From contig JBBIUV010000016.1 of assembly GCA_037440065.1 (NCBI GenBank), positions 863,574 to 927,573 of the forward strand: a DNA stretch of 64,000 nt. The letters run 5' to 3'. Positions 43,376 to 53,474 of the stretch are shown in pieces. The notes below the pieces were generated by a model. The model was not told the DNA's origin. It searched no databases and saw only the letters and a list, made by a program, of their open reading frames with translations. How positions within the stretch are numbered: position 1 is the first letter of the stretch; every line of letters starts with the position of its first letter. The stretch is from UBA1563 sp037440065 (lineage in GTDB: Bacteria > Bacteroidota > Ignavibacteria > Ignavibacteriales > Ignavibacteriaceae). Position numbers and translations under genes: made by a program.

Positions 43376-44620
43376 ATGCAATATCAAGGTTCAGCAATTA
43401 CAAGAGATACGATCACAATGGTTCTTGCAGGCGGGCAAGGTGAACGTCTTTATCCACTTACCGCATATCGGAGTAAGCCTTCAGTTCCGTTTGGAGGCAA
43501 ATATCGTATAATCGATTTTACTCTGAATAATTGTCTTAATTCAGGACTTAGGAGAATCTACGTCCTCATTCAATATAAATCTGATTCACTCAGTCAGCAT
43601 TTATTCGAAGGATGGAGCATTTTTAATCCTGAACTTGGTGAATTTATTTACACCCTTCCTCCTCAAAGAAAGATGAGCAACGATTGGTATTTGGGAACTG
43701 CCAATGCGATCCATCAAAATTTAAATTTAATAAGTGGAGACAGAAAATGTAAATGGGTTTTAATCCTAAGTGGTGATCACATCTACAAAATGGATTACAT
43801 GAAGATGCTCCAAAACCACGTGGACAATAAAATTGATTTATCGCTTTCCTGTATTGAAGTTCCCCTAGAAGAAGCAAGCCGTTTTGGAATTGTAGAAACA
43901 GATGAAAAAGGAAACGTTACCAAGTTTATGGAAAAACCGGAAAAACCACCGGAAATTCCAGGTAAAAAAGGTTTTTCCTTTGTAAACATGGCAAGTTATG
44001 TTTTTAATGCAAAAGTTCTAAAAGATGTTTTACTTGAGATGCAGGAAAAGAAAATCAGAAATAATGATTTTGGCCAGGATGTAATTCCCTACATGGTGAA
44101 ATCCGGTTACAAAGTTGTGGCTTATCCGTTTATCGATGAAAACAAAAAAAATAAACCTTACTGGAAAGATATCGGAACGATTGATAGTTATTATGATTCC
44201 AGCATGGATTTAATCAGCGTTATTCCTGAATTCAACTTGTACGATTTTGATTGGCCGCTCCGTACTTACCAGTATCAATTTCCGCCGGCAAAGACTTTGT
44301 CGCATGAAGGAGAAAGAATCGGTCGGACTCTAAATTCAATGATCTGCGACGGAACAATCGTTTCCGGAGGTTTGGTTGAGCGATCGATTATTGGAAATAA
44401 TGTTCGCGTGAACAGTTACGCATACGTTACTGATTCAATCATAATGAATAATTGCAAAGTCGGAAGAAGAGCTAGAATTCGCCGTGCAATCATTGATAAA
44501 AATGTTCAAATCCCGGAGAGTTATGAAATTGGATTCGATCCAGTTGAAGATAAAAAGAAATTTTTTGTAACAGAATCCGGCATTGTAGTAATTCCTAAAA
44601 ACTACCTCTTTAAAACATAA
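43376..44620 (+). CDS. glgC: Glucose-1-phosphate adenylyltransferase
   Basis: A 414-residue ADP-glucose pyrophosphorylase. The nucleotide-binding opening VLAGGQGERLYPLTAYRSKP begins at residue 17 and is followed by PFGGKYRIIDF. LILSGDHIYKMDY (about 128) and KPYWKDIGTIDSYYD (about 262) match the family. The C-terminal left-handed beta-helix starts near 310. It makes ADP-glucose for glycogen synthesis. AGGAGCGAGGAA precedes the ATG. No other glg gene is adjacent. Confidence 0.95.
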   Translation: MQYQGSAITRDTITMVLAGGQGERLYPLTAYRSKPSVPFGGKYRIIDFTLNNCLNSGLRRIYVLIQYKSDSLSQHLFEGWSIFNPELGEFIYTLPPQRKMSNDWYLGTANAIHQNLNLISGDRKCKWVLILSGDHIYKMDYMKMLQNHVDNKIDLSLSCIEVPLEEASRFGIVETDEKGNVTKFMEKPEKPPEIPGKKGFSFVNMASYVFNAKVLKDVLLEMQEKKIRNNDFGQDVIPYMVKSGYKVVAYPFIDENKKNKPYWKDIGTIDSYYDSSMDLISVIPEFNLYDFDWPLRTYQYQFPPAKTLSHEGERIGRTLNSMICDGTIVSGGLVERSIIGNNVRVNSYAYVTDSIIMNNCKVGRRARIRRAIIDKNVQIPESYEIGFDPVEDKKKFFVTESGIVVIPKNYLFKT

Positions 44621-44644
44621 GTAAGGATTCATTTTCCAGAACAG

Positions 44645-46480
44645 ATGAATGAAGTTCTTGAGACCAAACTGAATAATTTGCCGGCAGTGCCGGGAGTTTA
44701 TCAATTTTTTAATGATAAGCAAAATGTTATTTACGTTGGTAAAGCAAAAAATTTGAAGAACCGTGTCCGTTCTTATTTTCATTCATCGGTAACTTCCGCA
44801 AAAACTGTTGCGCTTGTTTCAAAAATTGCAGATCTCGAGTTAATCGTAACAACATCGGAAGTTGAGGCGTTAATTCTCGAAAACAATCTGATAAAGAAAT
44901 TTAAACCCCGTTACAACGTCAACCTAAAAGACGATAAGACTTATCCATTCATCAAAGTAACAAACGAACCATTTCCACAAATCTATCCAACGCGGAAAGT
45001 TTATCGTGACGGCTCCAAATACTTCGGCCCATACACTGATGTTAGGAATATGCGAAATGCGCTCCGGGCGATAAATCAAATATTCAAAATCAGAAGTTGC
45101 AAATTCGCAATTACTCATGAAGCAATTGAAAAGAAGAAATTTAAAATCTGTCTTGATTATCATATAAAAAAGTGTGATGGTCCATGCGAAGGATTGATCT
45201 CTGAATCTGCTTACAACGAAATGGCTGCTGAAGTAATCAAAATGTTAAGAGGGAGAACGGCTGACTTATTAAAAGAACTCCGAAAAAAAATGGAGGCCTA
45301 CGTAAACGAACTTTCCTTTGAAAAAGCCGCAGAAGTAAGAGATAAAATCAGACAGCTTGAAACAGTCGCTGATAAACAAAAAGTTGTAAGCGATGATTTC
45401 CTCGACCGTGACGTTATCGCTATTGCTTATGAAGGCAAAGATGTGGTTTCTTCCATCTTGAATATTCGCGAAGGAAAAATTTCCGGCAAAAAAGAATTTC
45501 GTCTTTCAGTTGAACGTGAAACAGAACCGGCAGAAATCTATTCGGCATTGATCAAACAATATTATGCAAATGATTTTGTCGACATTCCAAATGAAATTGT
45601 AGTTGAAACCGAACCTGAAGATTTAGAGAGCATCATTGAATGGCTTTCGAACATGACCAAGCACAAATTAAAAATCACTATTCCACAAAGAGAAAGTAAA
45701 CTCAAATCCATTCTGAAAATGAGTTCTGAAAACGCGCTGCTTCAGTTAAAAGAATGGCAGCTACAGAAGATGAAAAAAGAAGGGAGCGTTCCCTACGCTC
45801 TTTCCGCACTTCAACGAGATTTGCGTTTAAAACATTTGCCGAAAAAGATCGTATGCTTCGATAACTCAAATTTACAAGGAAGCGATGCCGTTGCAAGTAT
45901 GGTCACTTTTGAAAACGGGAAACCGAAAAAAAGTGAGTATAAAAAATTTATAATTAAAACTGTTGTTGGTCCGGATGATTTTGCCAGTATGCATGAAGTT
46001 CTTACCCGTCACTTTAAAAAATTGATTGAAACAAATCAGCCGCTTCCGGATTTAGTAATGGTTGATGGCGGCAAGGGACAGCTTTCAAGTGCAGTTGATG
46101 CACTTCATCAGCTGGGAATTACTTCCTTTCAAATTATCGGGTTGGCGAAAAGGCTTGAAGAAGTTTTTCTTCCAAACGAAAAAGAAGCGACGATCATTCC
46201 AAAAACTTCATCTTCTTTGAAACTACTTCAACGGTTACGCGATGAAGCACACCGTTTTGCTATTACTTTTCATCGACTGCGGCGTGACAAGCGAACACTT
46301 ACGAGTGAATTGAATGAGATTAAGGGAATCGGAAAATCGATCACTGAAAAATTATTGAAAGAGTTCGGCAGTGTTTCGGTAATTAAAACTACTTCCAGTG
46401 AAGCCTTGGAAATAGTTATCGGGAAGAAAAAAGCAGAACTAATTGTTAATTATTTTGCAACTGTAAATGAAATTAATTAA
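44645..46480 (+). CDS. uvrC: Excinuclease ABC subunit C
   Basis: A 611-residue nucleotide excision repair nuclease. The N-terminal GIY-YIG domain has PGVYQFFNDKQNVIYVGKA (about 15-33). A UVR (UvrB-binding) helix pair with LSFEKAAEVRDKIRQLE lies near 205-225. The RNase H-like 5' nuclease domain begins near CFDNSNLQGSDAVASMV (about 403) with VMVDGGKGQL. Tandem HhH motifs close the protein (GIGKSITEKLLKEFG). Full length. It follows glgC by 24 bases. Confidence 0.95.
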   Translation: MNEVLETKLNNLPAVPGVYQFFNDKQNVIYVGKAKNLKNRVRSYFHSSVTSAKTVALVSKIADLELIVTTSEVEALILENNLIKKFKPRYNVNLKDDKTYPFIKVTNEPFPQIYPTRKVYRDGSKYFGPYTDVRNMRNALRAINQIFKIRSCKFAITHEAIEKKKFKICLDYHIKKCDGPCEGLISESAYNEMAAEVIKMLRGRTADLLKELRKKMEAYVNELSFEKAAEVRDKIRQLETVADKQKVVSDDFLDRDVIAIAYEGKDVVSSILNIREGKISGKKEFRLSVERETEPAEIYSALIKQYYANDFVDIPNEIVVETEPEDLESIIEWLSNMTKHKLKITIPQRESKLKSILKMSSENALLQLKEWQLQKMKKEGSVPYALSALQRDLRLKHLPKKIVCFDNSNLQGSDAVASMVTFENGKPKKSEYKKFIIKTVVGPDDFASMHEVLTRHFKKLIETNQPLPDLVMVDGGKGQLSSAVDALHQLGITSFQIIGLAKRLEEVFLPNEKEATIIPKTSSSLKLLQRLRDEAHRFAITFHRLRRDKRTLTSELNEIKGIGKSITEKLLKEFGSVSVIKTTSSEALEIVIGKKKAELIVNYFATVNEIN

Positions 46481-46490
46481 AGACGCTATC

Positions 46491-47666
46491 ATGAAATATT
46501 TATTTTCAATCCTATTTATTGGTTTAACTCTTTCTGGCTGTGGTAAAAAAGAGAAGGTGTATGAGTTCAACAGTAAAGGGATGGAATATCTAATTTCAGA
46601 GGCTGCAAAAGGAAACAAAGTTGCAAATGATAGTCTCTCCAACTTGTTTGATCTAAATCTTCCTTCTCAATCGATAATAAATAAAATTGAAATTGACAGT
46701 ATTAAAAACGGTTCAGGAAAAACGTATTACGGGGTACTAGTTGAATTTCCAAATCCTTTTTTTAATAGATTCGCTGTATACGATTCTTCCATGCACTGCT
46801 ATTTTATTGACAAGTCGCTGAATGGTTATCTTTCTCTTACATCAATTCACTCGGAGAAAAAAAATTACTTCCAGGTTTTTGAACAGTTTACTTCGAAGGA
46901 CGTTCTTTCATTAAAAAGAAAAAATCTTTATCTCGTTAAAGGTGATACGGTACATCTAGCACTTCGGGTTTACACACAATTTTTTTCTCCCGATGATCAA
47001 TTGATTCAAGAAATTGAAACTTTTAATGATGATTTAATCGGCACAAAAATAATAAGCGAAAAGGGCTTAGTTCCGCAGCAGATGTGGGATACTTTTTCTT
47101 TTGTAGAAAGTCAACTGGAATTTATAAGTAGTAATAATTATTTCGATAAACTTGTTATTCAATTAACAAATCAATATTCGATCCAGCCGGCGAAACCTTT
47201 TTTTTATGATCAATCTTCTGCTTTAAAGGGATTGGGAGTAAAGCTTTCTATTGATTCGGCTCAATCATACAACAACTATAAAAACAAAAAATCTAAATAT
47301 TCTCTTTATCTACCAGAAGGATGGAAAGCGCTACCAGGAGTTTCTTTCAAAGATATTTTATCTGCCGAATTGGATGGTACAAAATTTTTAAACGCAAGCC
47401 TCGGTGCAACGTTTGGAGTTATGAAAATTAAAGAAAATAGTAAAGCCGAAGAGTACATTTCGATTCCCTTTAACAACAAAGTGAATGGAAATTACTCGGT
47501 ACGTTTTACTGAAAAAACTTTAATAGATAGGAAATATTATCTTTGTTTTGAGATCAGTTGTTACACTCTAAAATTTTTAGTCGTCTTCCAATGCCCCGAA
47601 ACAATTTATGAAGAGAATAAACAGACTTTTGAATCGATCATTAATTCTTTTTGGATGGAATGCTAA
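46491..47666 (+). CDS. Lipoprotein of unknown function
   Basis: A 391-residue protein with a lipoprotein signal, lipobox LSGC (Cys17) in MKYLFSILFIGLTLSGCGKK. The body is mixed alpha/beta without a motif I recognise. SKYSLYLPEGWKALPGVSF near residue 275 resembles the start of PsbP/DUF-type lipoprotein C-terminal domains. I chose the ATG at 46491, as the 46467 frame adds eight residues before a clear signal and overlaps the uvrC end. Start is 11 bases after uvrC. Convergent with the SRP RNA. Confidence 0.7.
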   Translation: MKYLFSILFIGLTLSGCGKKEKVYEFNSKGMEYLISEAAKGNKVANDSLSNLFDLNLPSQSIINKIEIDSIKNGSGKTYYGVLVEFPNPFFNRFAVYDSSMHCYFIDKSLNGYLSLTSIHSEKKNYFQVFEQFTSKDVLSLKRKNLYLVKGDTVHLALRVYTQFFSPDDQLIQEIETFNDDLIGTKIISEKGLVPQQMWDTFSFVESQLEFISSNNYFDKLVIQLTNQYSIQPAKPFFYDQSSALKGLGVKLSIDSAQSYNNYKNKKSKYSLYLPEGWKALPGVSFKDILSAELDGTKFLNASLGATFGVMKIKENSKAEEYISIPFNNKVNGNYSVRFTEKTLIDRKYYLCFEISCYTLKFLVVFQCPETIYEENKQTFESIINSFWMEC

Positions 47667-47680
47667 AAGTAAAAAAAACC

Positions 47681-47770
47681 GGATAATTAATTACACAAAC
47701 TGAATACTTACCGCTGCTTCCTTTCGGACCTGACGGGGTTGGGCAACAATTTGTTAACAATTATCCGGGT
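47681..47770 (-). ncRNA. ffs: Signal recognition particle RNA (small bacterial type)
   Basis: The minus strand contains GTCAGGTCCGAAAGGAAGCA, the conserved SRP RNA core with its GGAA-type tetraloop and the asymmetric internal loop bases. A terminal stem joins CCGGATAATT (minus-strand 5' side, 47768-47759) and AATTATCCGG (47698-47689). It is followed by eight T (47688-47681), so the closing stem also forms an intrinsic terminator. Total length about 80-90 nt, the small Alu-less form. It binds Ffh and its receptor for membrane targeting. Exact 5' end is uncertain by a few bases. Confidence 0.85.
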
Positions 47771-47801
47771 AAATTTCAATACCAAAATCTAAAAAAATCC
47801 G

Positions 47802-48749
47802 CTAATTTCCAATTTTCTTTTGTGCTTGCAAGCTGTTTCTTTCCCAAAAAACTCCATCGGCAAATCCCTGAATACTTTTATCACCATCCGCGATTTTAAG
47901 CCTCTTCTCCGCCAGACAACAATAGAACTCATCCGCTTCAATCCCGACATAATTCCGCTTCAACTTTTTAGCAGTCACTGATGTAGTTCCCGAACCGAGA
48001 AAAGGATCAAAGACAACATCTCCTTCGTTTGAACTTGCCAAAATAATTTTTGCTAAAAGCTTCTCCGGTTTCTGTGTCGGGTGATCGGTATTTTCCGGCA
48101 TTGACCAGAACGGAATTGTTATATCCGTCCAGATATTTGAAGGAGAAGTTAAGCGGAAATTTCCTTCTTCACTTTCTGACCAATCTTTTGGCTCTCCATC
48201 TTCTTTGTACGGGGCAAGTACTTTGCGTTTTGTTTTAACTGAATCAAGATTAAAGGTATACTTAGAAGATTTAGTGCAGAACCAAATATCTTCGGAACAA
48301 TTTTTCCAATTTCTTTTTGCACCTCTTCCCTTTTCTCTTTCCCACGTAATTCTATTTTGGATTAGAAAATATTTTTTAGCAATGTTATACAAACCGGGAG
48401 ACGATTTCCAGTCGCCGCACAAATAAATTGAAGCATTTTCTTTCATCAGCCTAGGAAGTTTAGCGACCCAGCTATCAAGCCACTCTTCGTAGGCTTTATC
48501 TTCCATCTGAGCAAATTTAAGTTTGTTAAATTTTTTATGAAGGTTGTATGGTGGGTCGACAAAAATCAAATCACAAAAAGCATCAGGTAAATAATCCAAA
48601 ACGGAGAAAAGATCCTGGTGAATTGTTTTGTCAAGAATTTTATTTAAAGAACTTGGCTCGTTAATACTGATCAAATTTGTTGAATACAAATTCTTTTCAT
48701 TTTCAGTCAAATCAAGTGTTCTGTTGTAAGGAGCTTTTTCTTTTTTCAT
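47802..48749 (-). CDS. Adenine-specific DNA methyltransferase (beta-class order)
   Basis: A 315-residue methyltransferase. Catalytic motif IV VDPPYN is at residues 64-69 and SAM-binding motif I FDPFLGSGTT follows near residue 248. This order (IV before I) is the beta class. HPTQKPEKLL just before motif I is also typical. DPPY indicates N6-adenine methylation. No restriction enzyme lies next to it, so it is an orphan in this window. The recognition sequence cannot be read from the protein. It ends about 30 bases from the SRP RNA. Confidence 0.88.
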   Translation of the reverse strand: MKKEKAPYNRTLDLTENEKNLYSTNLISINEPSSLNKILDKTIHQDLFSVLDYLPDAFCDLIFVDPPYNLHKKFNKLKFAQMEDKAYEEWLDSWVAKLPRLMKENASIYLCGDWKSSPGLYNIAKKYFLIQNRITWEREKGRGAKRNWKNCSEDIWFCTKSSKYTFNLDSVKTKRKVLAPYKEDGEPKDWSESEEGNFRLTSPSNIWTDITIPFWSMPENTDHPTQKPEKLLAKIILASSNEGDVVFDPFLGSGTTSVTAKKLKRNYVGIEADEFYCCLAEKRLKIADGDKSIQGFADGVFWERNSLQAQKKIGN

Positions 48750-48827
48750 TTAATTTCTTTTTTGAAAGGATTATTACACACAATTCTTTTTCCCTACACT
48801 TAACCACAAGCTTCCTAATTTTAACAG

Positions 48828-48900
48828 TGGAGCTAAGCGGGATCGAACCGCTAACCTCTACGTTGCGAACGTAGCGCTCTCCCAATTGAGCTATAGCCCC
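48828..48900 (-). tRNA. tRNA-Ala (anticodon CGC)
   Basis: 73-nt cloverleaf on the minus strand. The acceptor GGGGCTA pairs with TAGCTCC (one G-T pair), with discriminator A. The anticodon arm is CTACG-TTCGCAA-CGTAG giving CGC. The T arm is AGCGG-TTCGATC-CCGCT. CCA is not encoded (A is followed by CTG). Confidence 0.93.
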
Positions 48901-49053
48901 GAAGGGAATAAATCACAAAAAAAACAATAAAAATCAGTATTATATTAATTTTATTCTGCGCTGCAAAAATACTAAAATTACTCTGACTATTAAAAGTGAT
49001 CGATTGCGATAATTAACCAGAAGATGGATCAGAAAAATAAAATGAGGACTGGT

Positions 49054-50955
49054 TTATTTTATTACAACCATTTTTCTAATTTGAGTGTATCCTTCACACT
49101 CCAACTTGTAAAAAAAGATCCCACTGCTAAAGTCACTTGCATCAAATTTTACAGAATGCATTCCTACATCCATTAAACCGTTTAAAAGAGTTTTAACTTT
49201 CTCTCCCAATAAATTATATACAGACAGTTCTGCATATCCTGTAAAAGGTAACTCAAAATTAATATTCGTTAAGGGATTAAAAGGATTAGGATAATTTTGC
49301 TCCAATTTAAAAGTAGCTATCCGATTATCATTTTCGATAGCTGTGAGTATATCAGCTTTCAAAACGGCAGAACCGTAAGCTGACAGTGAAATACTTGGAG
49401 AGCAGTTTATCGTTCCATCACCCGCAATGATTAATTGTCCAGCATCTTTATTTGTAATAAGATCGGTTAGTTTGTAATTACCAACAGGTAGACCTGAATA
49501 ATCATTTCTTGTAAAGTTTAGGTTGTTCGCAGTTAACCCGGAAAAATTATGGATCGGAATTATTAATTCACCGGTTGAGCTTAGATATCTAGCAGAAGTA
49601 TAAAGAGTGCTGCTCGAACTATTCAGATAAAAATATTTCCCTCGTCTCAATGCTGTACTATTCTCGCGAATACGAATTAACTTTTTGTACCAATTCAAGA
49701 GCGATGAACTATCTCCACTCAACTTTTCGATATTGTAATCAACGTATGTTGGAGGGATGTTTTTCCATGGGATTCCGGTTGAAAACCCAGCGTTAGCTCC
49801 ACCTGTCCATTGTAATGGGGTTCTCTTATCACGATCATCGGAGGAATTGATACCTGCCATGCCAATTTCTTCCCCATAATAAATGAAGGGAACACCGGGA
49901 ATTGTAAGCAATATTGATGCTGCAAGTTTTGCTTTATTGATATTTGTTCCAAGTTGCAAGAAAATTCTTTGCTGATCGTGGTTGGTCAGAAATGTACCAT
50001 ATTGCAAGAAGGGATATCCTTGTTGAATTGCTCCTTTCAAACGGTTTATTAACGTTGCAGGAGTTCCATTTTTAACTGCTGTAATAATGTCGGTGGCAAG
50101 TTCAAATTCGAAACAAAAATCAAGACCAGTTCCGTCCACATAAGGAATTACTTTTGAAGTTGAGCTCCAGGCTTCACCAACTGAAACCGCATCAGGATTT
50201 ATGTTTTTTGTTAACGATCTAAATTCTCGCAAATATTGAAAAGTTGATGGCGCATCCTCCATTATATTTCCTTCTTCACAAATATATTTAACCGCATCAA
50301 GCCGAAAGCCATCTACTTTTACAGAATCTAACCAATAGGTAACTACGTTTGAAATTTCCTTTTTGACATCTAGATTAAAGTAATTTAGATCGGGCATTCC
50401 ATTATTAAAAACACCATAATAGTAATAACCATTTAACGAATGCCAAACAGTTTCACCCCAGGGACCGGTAACTCCGGGATTTGTTGCACTCCATCTGTAC
50501 CAGTCTCTATTTGCAACATGAGGATCACTTTTGGCGCTTACAAACCAGGGATGTTGATTTGAGGTATGATTAATAACAAGATCAAGTATAACTTTTATTC
50601 CCCGAGCGTGAGCGCTGTCCAAAAAAGTTTTGAAATCTTGATTAGTTCCATAATCTTGTTCAATTTTTTTATAATCAACCACACTGTAACCATGGTAACT
50701 TGGGGATTCCATTATGGGCATTAACCAAAGAGCAGTTACACCAAGATCAGAAGTAGTTGAATCTTTTCCATCATTCAAGTAATCAAGTTTCTGAGTTAAC
50801 CCTTTGAAGTCGCCTATTCCGTTTCCATCAGCATCATAAAAACTTCTTACAAATATCTCGTAAAAAACTGCATCATTCCACCAGTAGGTTGTTTGAGCTG
50901 ATGTACTTTTGCACAATAAAGTGATAATAAAAAATGCTAAAATATATTTCTTCAT
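49054..50955 (-). CDS. Secreted alpha-amylase family (GH13) enzyme with T9SS tail
   Basis: A 633-residue protein with a signal peptide (about 1-20). The GH13 barrel shows all four conserved regions: DLVINHTSNQH (about 122), GFRLDAVKYI (nucleophile Asp, about 216-225), SVGEAW (acid/base Glu, about 254) and FLTNHDQQR (about 322). A beta domain C follows. A T9SS tail from about 548 has FKLEQNYPNPFNPLTNINF and ends QIRKMVVIK. It should act on starch-like alpha-glucans outside the cell. The TonB receptor gene lies divergent, about 200 bases away. Confidence 0.92.
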   Translation of the reverse strand: MKKYILAFFIITLLCKSTSAQTTYWWNDAVFYEIFVRSFYDADGNGIGDFKGLTQKLDYLNDGKDSTTSDLGVTALWLMPIMESPSYHGYSVVDYKKIEQDYGTNQDFKTFLDSAHARGIKVILDLVINHTSNQHPWFVSAKSDPHVANRDWYRWSATNPGVTGPWGETVWHSLNGYYYYGVFNNGMPDLNYFNLDVKKEISNVVTYWLDSVKVDGFRLDAVKYICEEGNIMEDAPSTFQYLREFRSLTKNINPDAVSVGEAWSSTSKVIPYVDGTGLDFCFEFELATDIITAVKNGTPATLINRLKGAIQQGYPFLQYGTFLTNHDQQRIFLQLGTNINKAKLAASILLTIPGVPFIYYGEEIGMAGINSSDDRDKRTPLQWTGGANAGFSTGIPWKNIPPTYVDYNIEKLSGDSSSLLNWYKKLIRIRENSTALRRGKYFYLNSSSSTLYTSARYLSSTGELIIPIHNFSGLTANNLNFTRNDYSGLPVGNYKLTDLITNKDAGQLIIAGDGTINCSPSISLSAYGSAVLKADILTAIENDNRIATFKLEQNYPNPFNPLTNINFELPFTGYAELSVYNLLGEKVKTLLNGLMDVGMHSVKFDASDFSSGIFFYKLECEGYTQIRKMVVIK

Positions 50956-50994
50956 GCTGCCGGGTAATTTCTCAGTATCTTAAAAAATTGTTAT

Positions 50995-51025
50995 CAAATT
51001 GCAGAAATATTTAATCGATTACAAA
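50995..51025 (-). promoter_or_regulatory. Weak candidate promoter for the amylase gene
   Basis: On the minus strand TTTG (51025-51022), exactly 19 bases, then GCAATTTG (51002-50995). The spacing and TTTG ends fit the Bacteroidota pattern but the TA of the -7 box is missing. It lies 40 bases before the start. Confidence 0.25.
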
Positions 51026-51151
51026 TCTTTTTACCTATCTGTAATCACTAAAAAAAATCATCTAAAAATTCTTTTCTCATTTCATCCATTTAGCTATTTT
51101 AGACAATAAGGAGTTAGGATTAAATTTACAAGTAATGATCTTCTCTAGAAC

Positions 51152-53473
51152 ATGATGTTTTCTAAAAAAATAATACTTTTCTTTTTATTACTATTCTGGC
51201 AGTCGCCACAACTTTCGCAAGTAAAAGAGTATAATATTTCGGGATTTATAAAAGATGCTGTTACTGGTGAAGTTTTAACCGGTGCGAATTTACTCTTATA
51301 TAAAGATAGCATCAATACGAATCATCCCCCTTATATAGGAACAACTTCCAATATCTATGGATTTTATGTCTTCCCTAACCTTCCCACTGGGAGTTATTAT
51401 TTAATAGCCCGGTACATTAGTTACAAGCCTGCGGTGAAAGAATTTATCAATCTGAAATCGAATAGTATTCACTTTAATATTTCCCTTATACCAAATGAAA
51501 TTGAAAAAGAAGAAGTGGTAATTATTGGAAAACGAATTGAAAAATCTTCAGTCAGCAACATTGATGTTTCTCCCGAACTCTTATCAAAGCTACCTTCTTT
51601 AAGTGGTGAAACGGATCTCTTCAAACTACTGCAAATGCTGCCCGGAGTAAAAACGGAAAGTGAACTTTCAAAAGGTTTGTATGTAAGAGGCGGTTCTCCG
51701 GATCAGAATTTGACTCTTGTGGACGGGCTAACAATCTACAACCCCTCACATATTGGAAATATTGCCAGCGCTTTTAATTCAGAGGCAATTCAGGAAGTCC
51801 GTTTGATTAAAGGAGCTTTACCGGCTGAATACGGCGGCAGACTTTCAAGTATTCTTGATATAAAATTGCGATCGGGGACAAAAGAAAGAAATAAAGGAAG
51901 TATCGGAATTGGATTAATAAATTCATTCTTCACGCTCGAAGGACCAATGAACAGCAAGTCAACATATATGTTTTCTGGAAGAGGAATGTACTATGACGCT
52001 TATCAGAACAAGTTTAATAAAAACAGCACTATGCCGAGGTATAATTTTTCTGATTTAAATTCCAAGATTAATTACGTCATCACTGACGAAAACATATTGT
52101 CAATAAGCGCCAACTACAGCAAGGATAACCTTTATAGTCCCTCCTCCATGACTGATCTGAAATATTCAACAAAGTGGGATAATTTGTCTATTGGTTTAAA
52201 TTGGTTACACATTAATTCCAAATCATTCCTTTTAACAACCGGTTTAAGTTTTACTGACTACGGTTTTCGATCACTTATATTTGATTATGGTTCTGAAAAT
52301 ATTACCGATAATTTTTTCTCGTCGTCGCGTCTCCGTGATTATTCCTTAAAGCAGAATGTTGAATTGCACTTAAATGAAGACCACACACTTAAATCCGGCA
52401 TTGATCTTACCATGCATCAATACGATCTAATTTACAGTACTGCGTATGATCCTCTGCTCGAAACTGATCCTTATGCAGGAGATAACCAATATTCACTTGA
52501 AGGAGCGCTTTATTTTCAAATGGAGTCTCAATTCGGTTCGCGTTTTAAATTGAACTCCGGTTTAAGATTTTATTATTTCGGTGATCGAAAATATTTTAAT
52601 GCGGAACCCCGAATTGAATGTTCGTATGCGATTACTGATAAAACATTTATAAAATCAGCCTATACACTTACACATCAATTTCTCCACTTAATAGTAAAAA
52701 ATGATGTCTCCCTTCCCACTGATCTTTGGTATCCATCAACAAAAAATATTTTACCTGGGAGTTCCAACCAATTTGTTTTTGGAATTGATCAACATCTCGG
52801 CCAGGAAGATTATCTTCTTTCACTTGAATCGTACTACAGAACAATGGAAAATCTATATGAATATAAAAACAGTACTGCATTAAACTCAGTTAAAAGTTCG
52901 GTCGAAACGCAACTAGTAAAAGGAAACGGAGAAGCATACGGTGTCGAACTATTTTTCAATAAAAAAACCGGCGCAGTATCCGGTTGGTTTGGTTATACAT
53001 TATCATGGACACGGAGAGAATTTGATGAGTTGAATGGCGGGAAAATATTTTATCCAAAGTATGACCGAAGACATGATTTTTCTGTGGTAGTTGCATATAA
53101 AATAGATGATGATTGGTCTGCTGGAATTACATGGACGTATCATAGTGGAGAGTTTTACTCCCTCCCTCCGGGACAATATCAATTCACTGAAATTTCCCCG
53201 GGAAGTGGTTCGAATATTTATGTCCTCTACCCTGAACTGAACAACGCTCAACTTCCAGCATTTCATAAGTTGGATTTGAACTTAACGTATAAGTGTCAAT
53301 TATTTAATCTTCCTTTTGAGGTTTACCTTAACATTTATAATTTGTACAATCGGCAGAATCCATTTGCACGTTTTGTTTCGAAAGAGACAGTAAATGGAAA
53401 CTCTGTTGTTAAAGTTAAACAGCTTGTATTATTTCCCTTTATTCCGACAATCGGATTTAATTTTAAGTTTTGA
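51152..53473 (+). CDS. TonB-dependent receptor with carboxypeptidase-regulatory-like domain
   Basis: A 773-residue outer-membrane receptor. After a signal peptide, a CarboxypepD_reg-like domain starts at YNISGFIKDAVTGEVLTGAN (about 27-46). A plug domain follows with KGLYVRGGSPDQNLTLVDG (about 170-188) and PAEYGGRLSSILDI. The 22-strand barrel ends FPFIPTIGFNFKF with a terminal Phe. The ligand is unknown. The DUF4249 gene begins one base after the stop, a standard pairing in Bacteroidota. No SusD gene is next to it. Confidence 0.92.
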   Translation: MMFSKKIILFFLLLFWQSPQLSQVKEYNISGFIKDAVTGEVLTGANLLLYKDSINTNHPPYIGTTSNIYGFYVFPNLPTGSYYLIARYISYKPAVKEFINLKSNSIHFNISLIPNEIEKEEVVIIGKRIEKSSVSNIDVSPELLSKLPSLSGETDLFKLLQMLPGVKTESELSKGLYVRGGSPDQNLTLVDGLTIYNPSHIGNIASAFNSEAIQEVRLIKGALPAEYGGRLSSILDIKLRSGTKERNKGSIGIGLINSFFTLEGPMNSKSTYMFSGRGMYYDAYQNKFNKNSTMPRYNFSDLNSKINYVITDENILSISANYSKDNLYSPSSMTDLKYSTKWDNLSIGLNWLHINSKSFLLTTGLSFTDYGFRSLIFDYGSENITDNFFSSSRLRDYSLKQNVELHLNEDHTLKSGIDLTMHQYDLIYSTAYDPLLETDPYAGDNQYSLEGALYFQMESQFGSRFKLNSGLRFYYFGDRKYFNAEPRIECSYAITDKTFIKSAYTLTHQFLHLIVKNDVSLPTDLWYPSTKNILPGSSNQFVFGIDQHLGQEDYLLSLESYYRTMENLYEYKNSTALNSVKSSVETQLVKGNGEAYGVELFFNKKTGAVSGWFGYTLSWTRREFDELNGGKIFYPKYDRRHDFSVVVAYKIDDDWSAGITWTYHSGEFYSLPPGQYQFTEISPGSGSNIYVLYPELNNAQLPAFHKLDLNLTYKCQLFNLPFEVYLNIYNLYNRQNPFARFVSKETVNGNSVVKVKQLVLFPFIPTIGFNFKF

Positions 53474-53474
53474 T

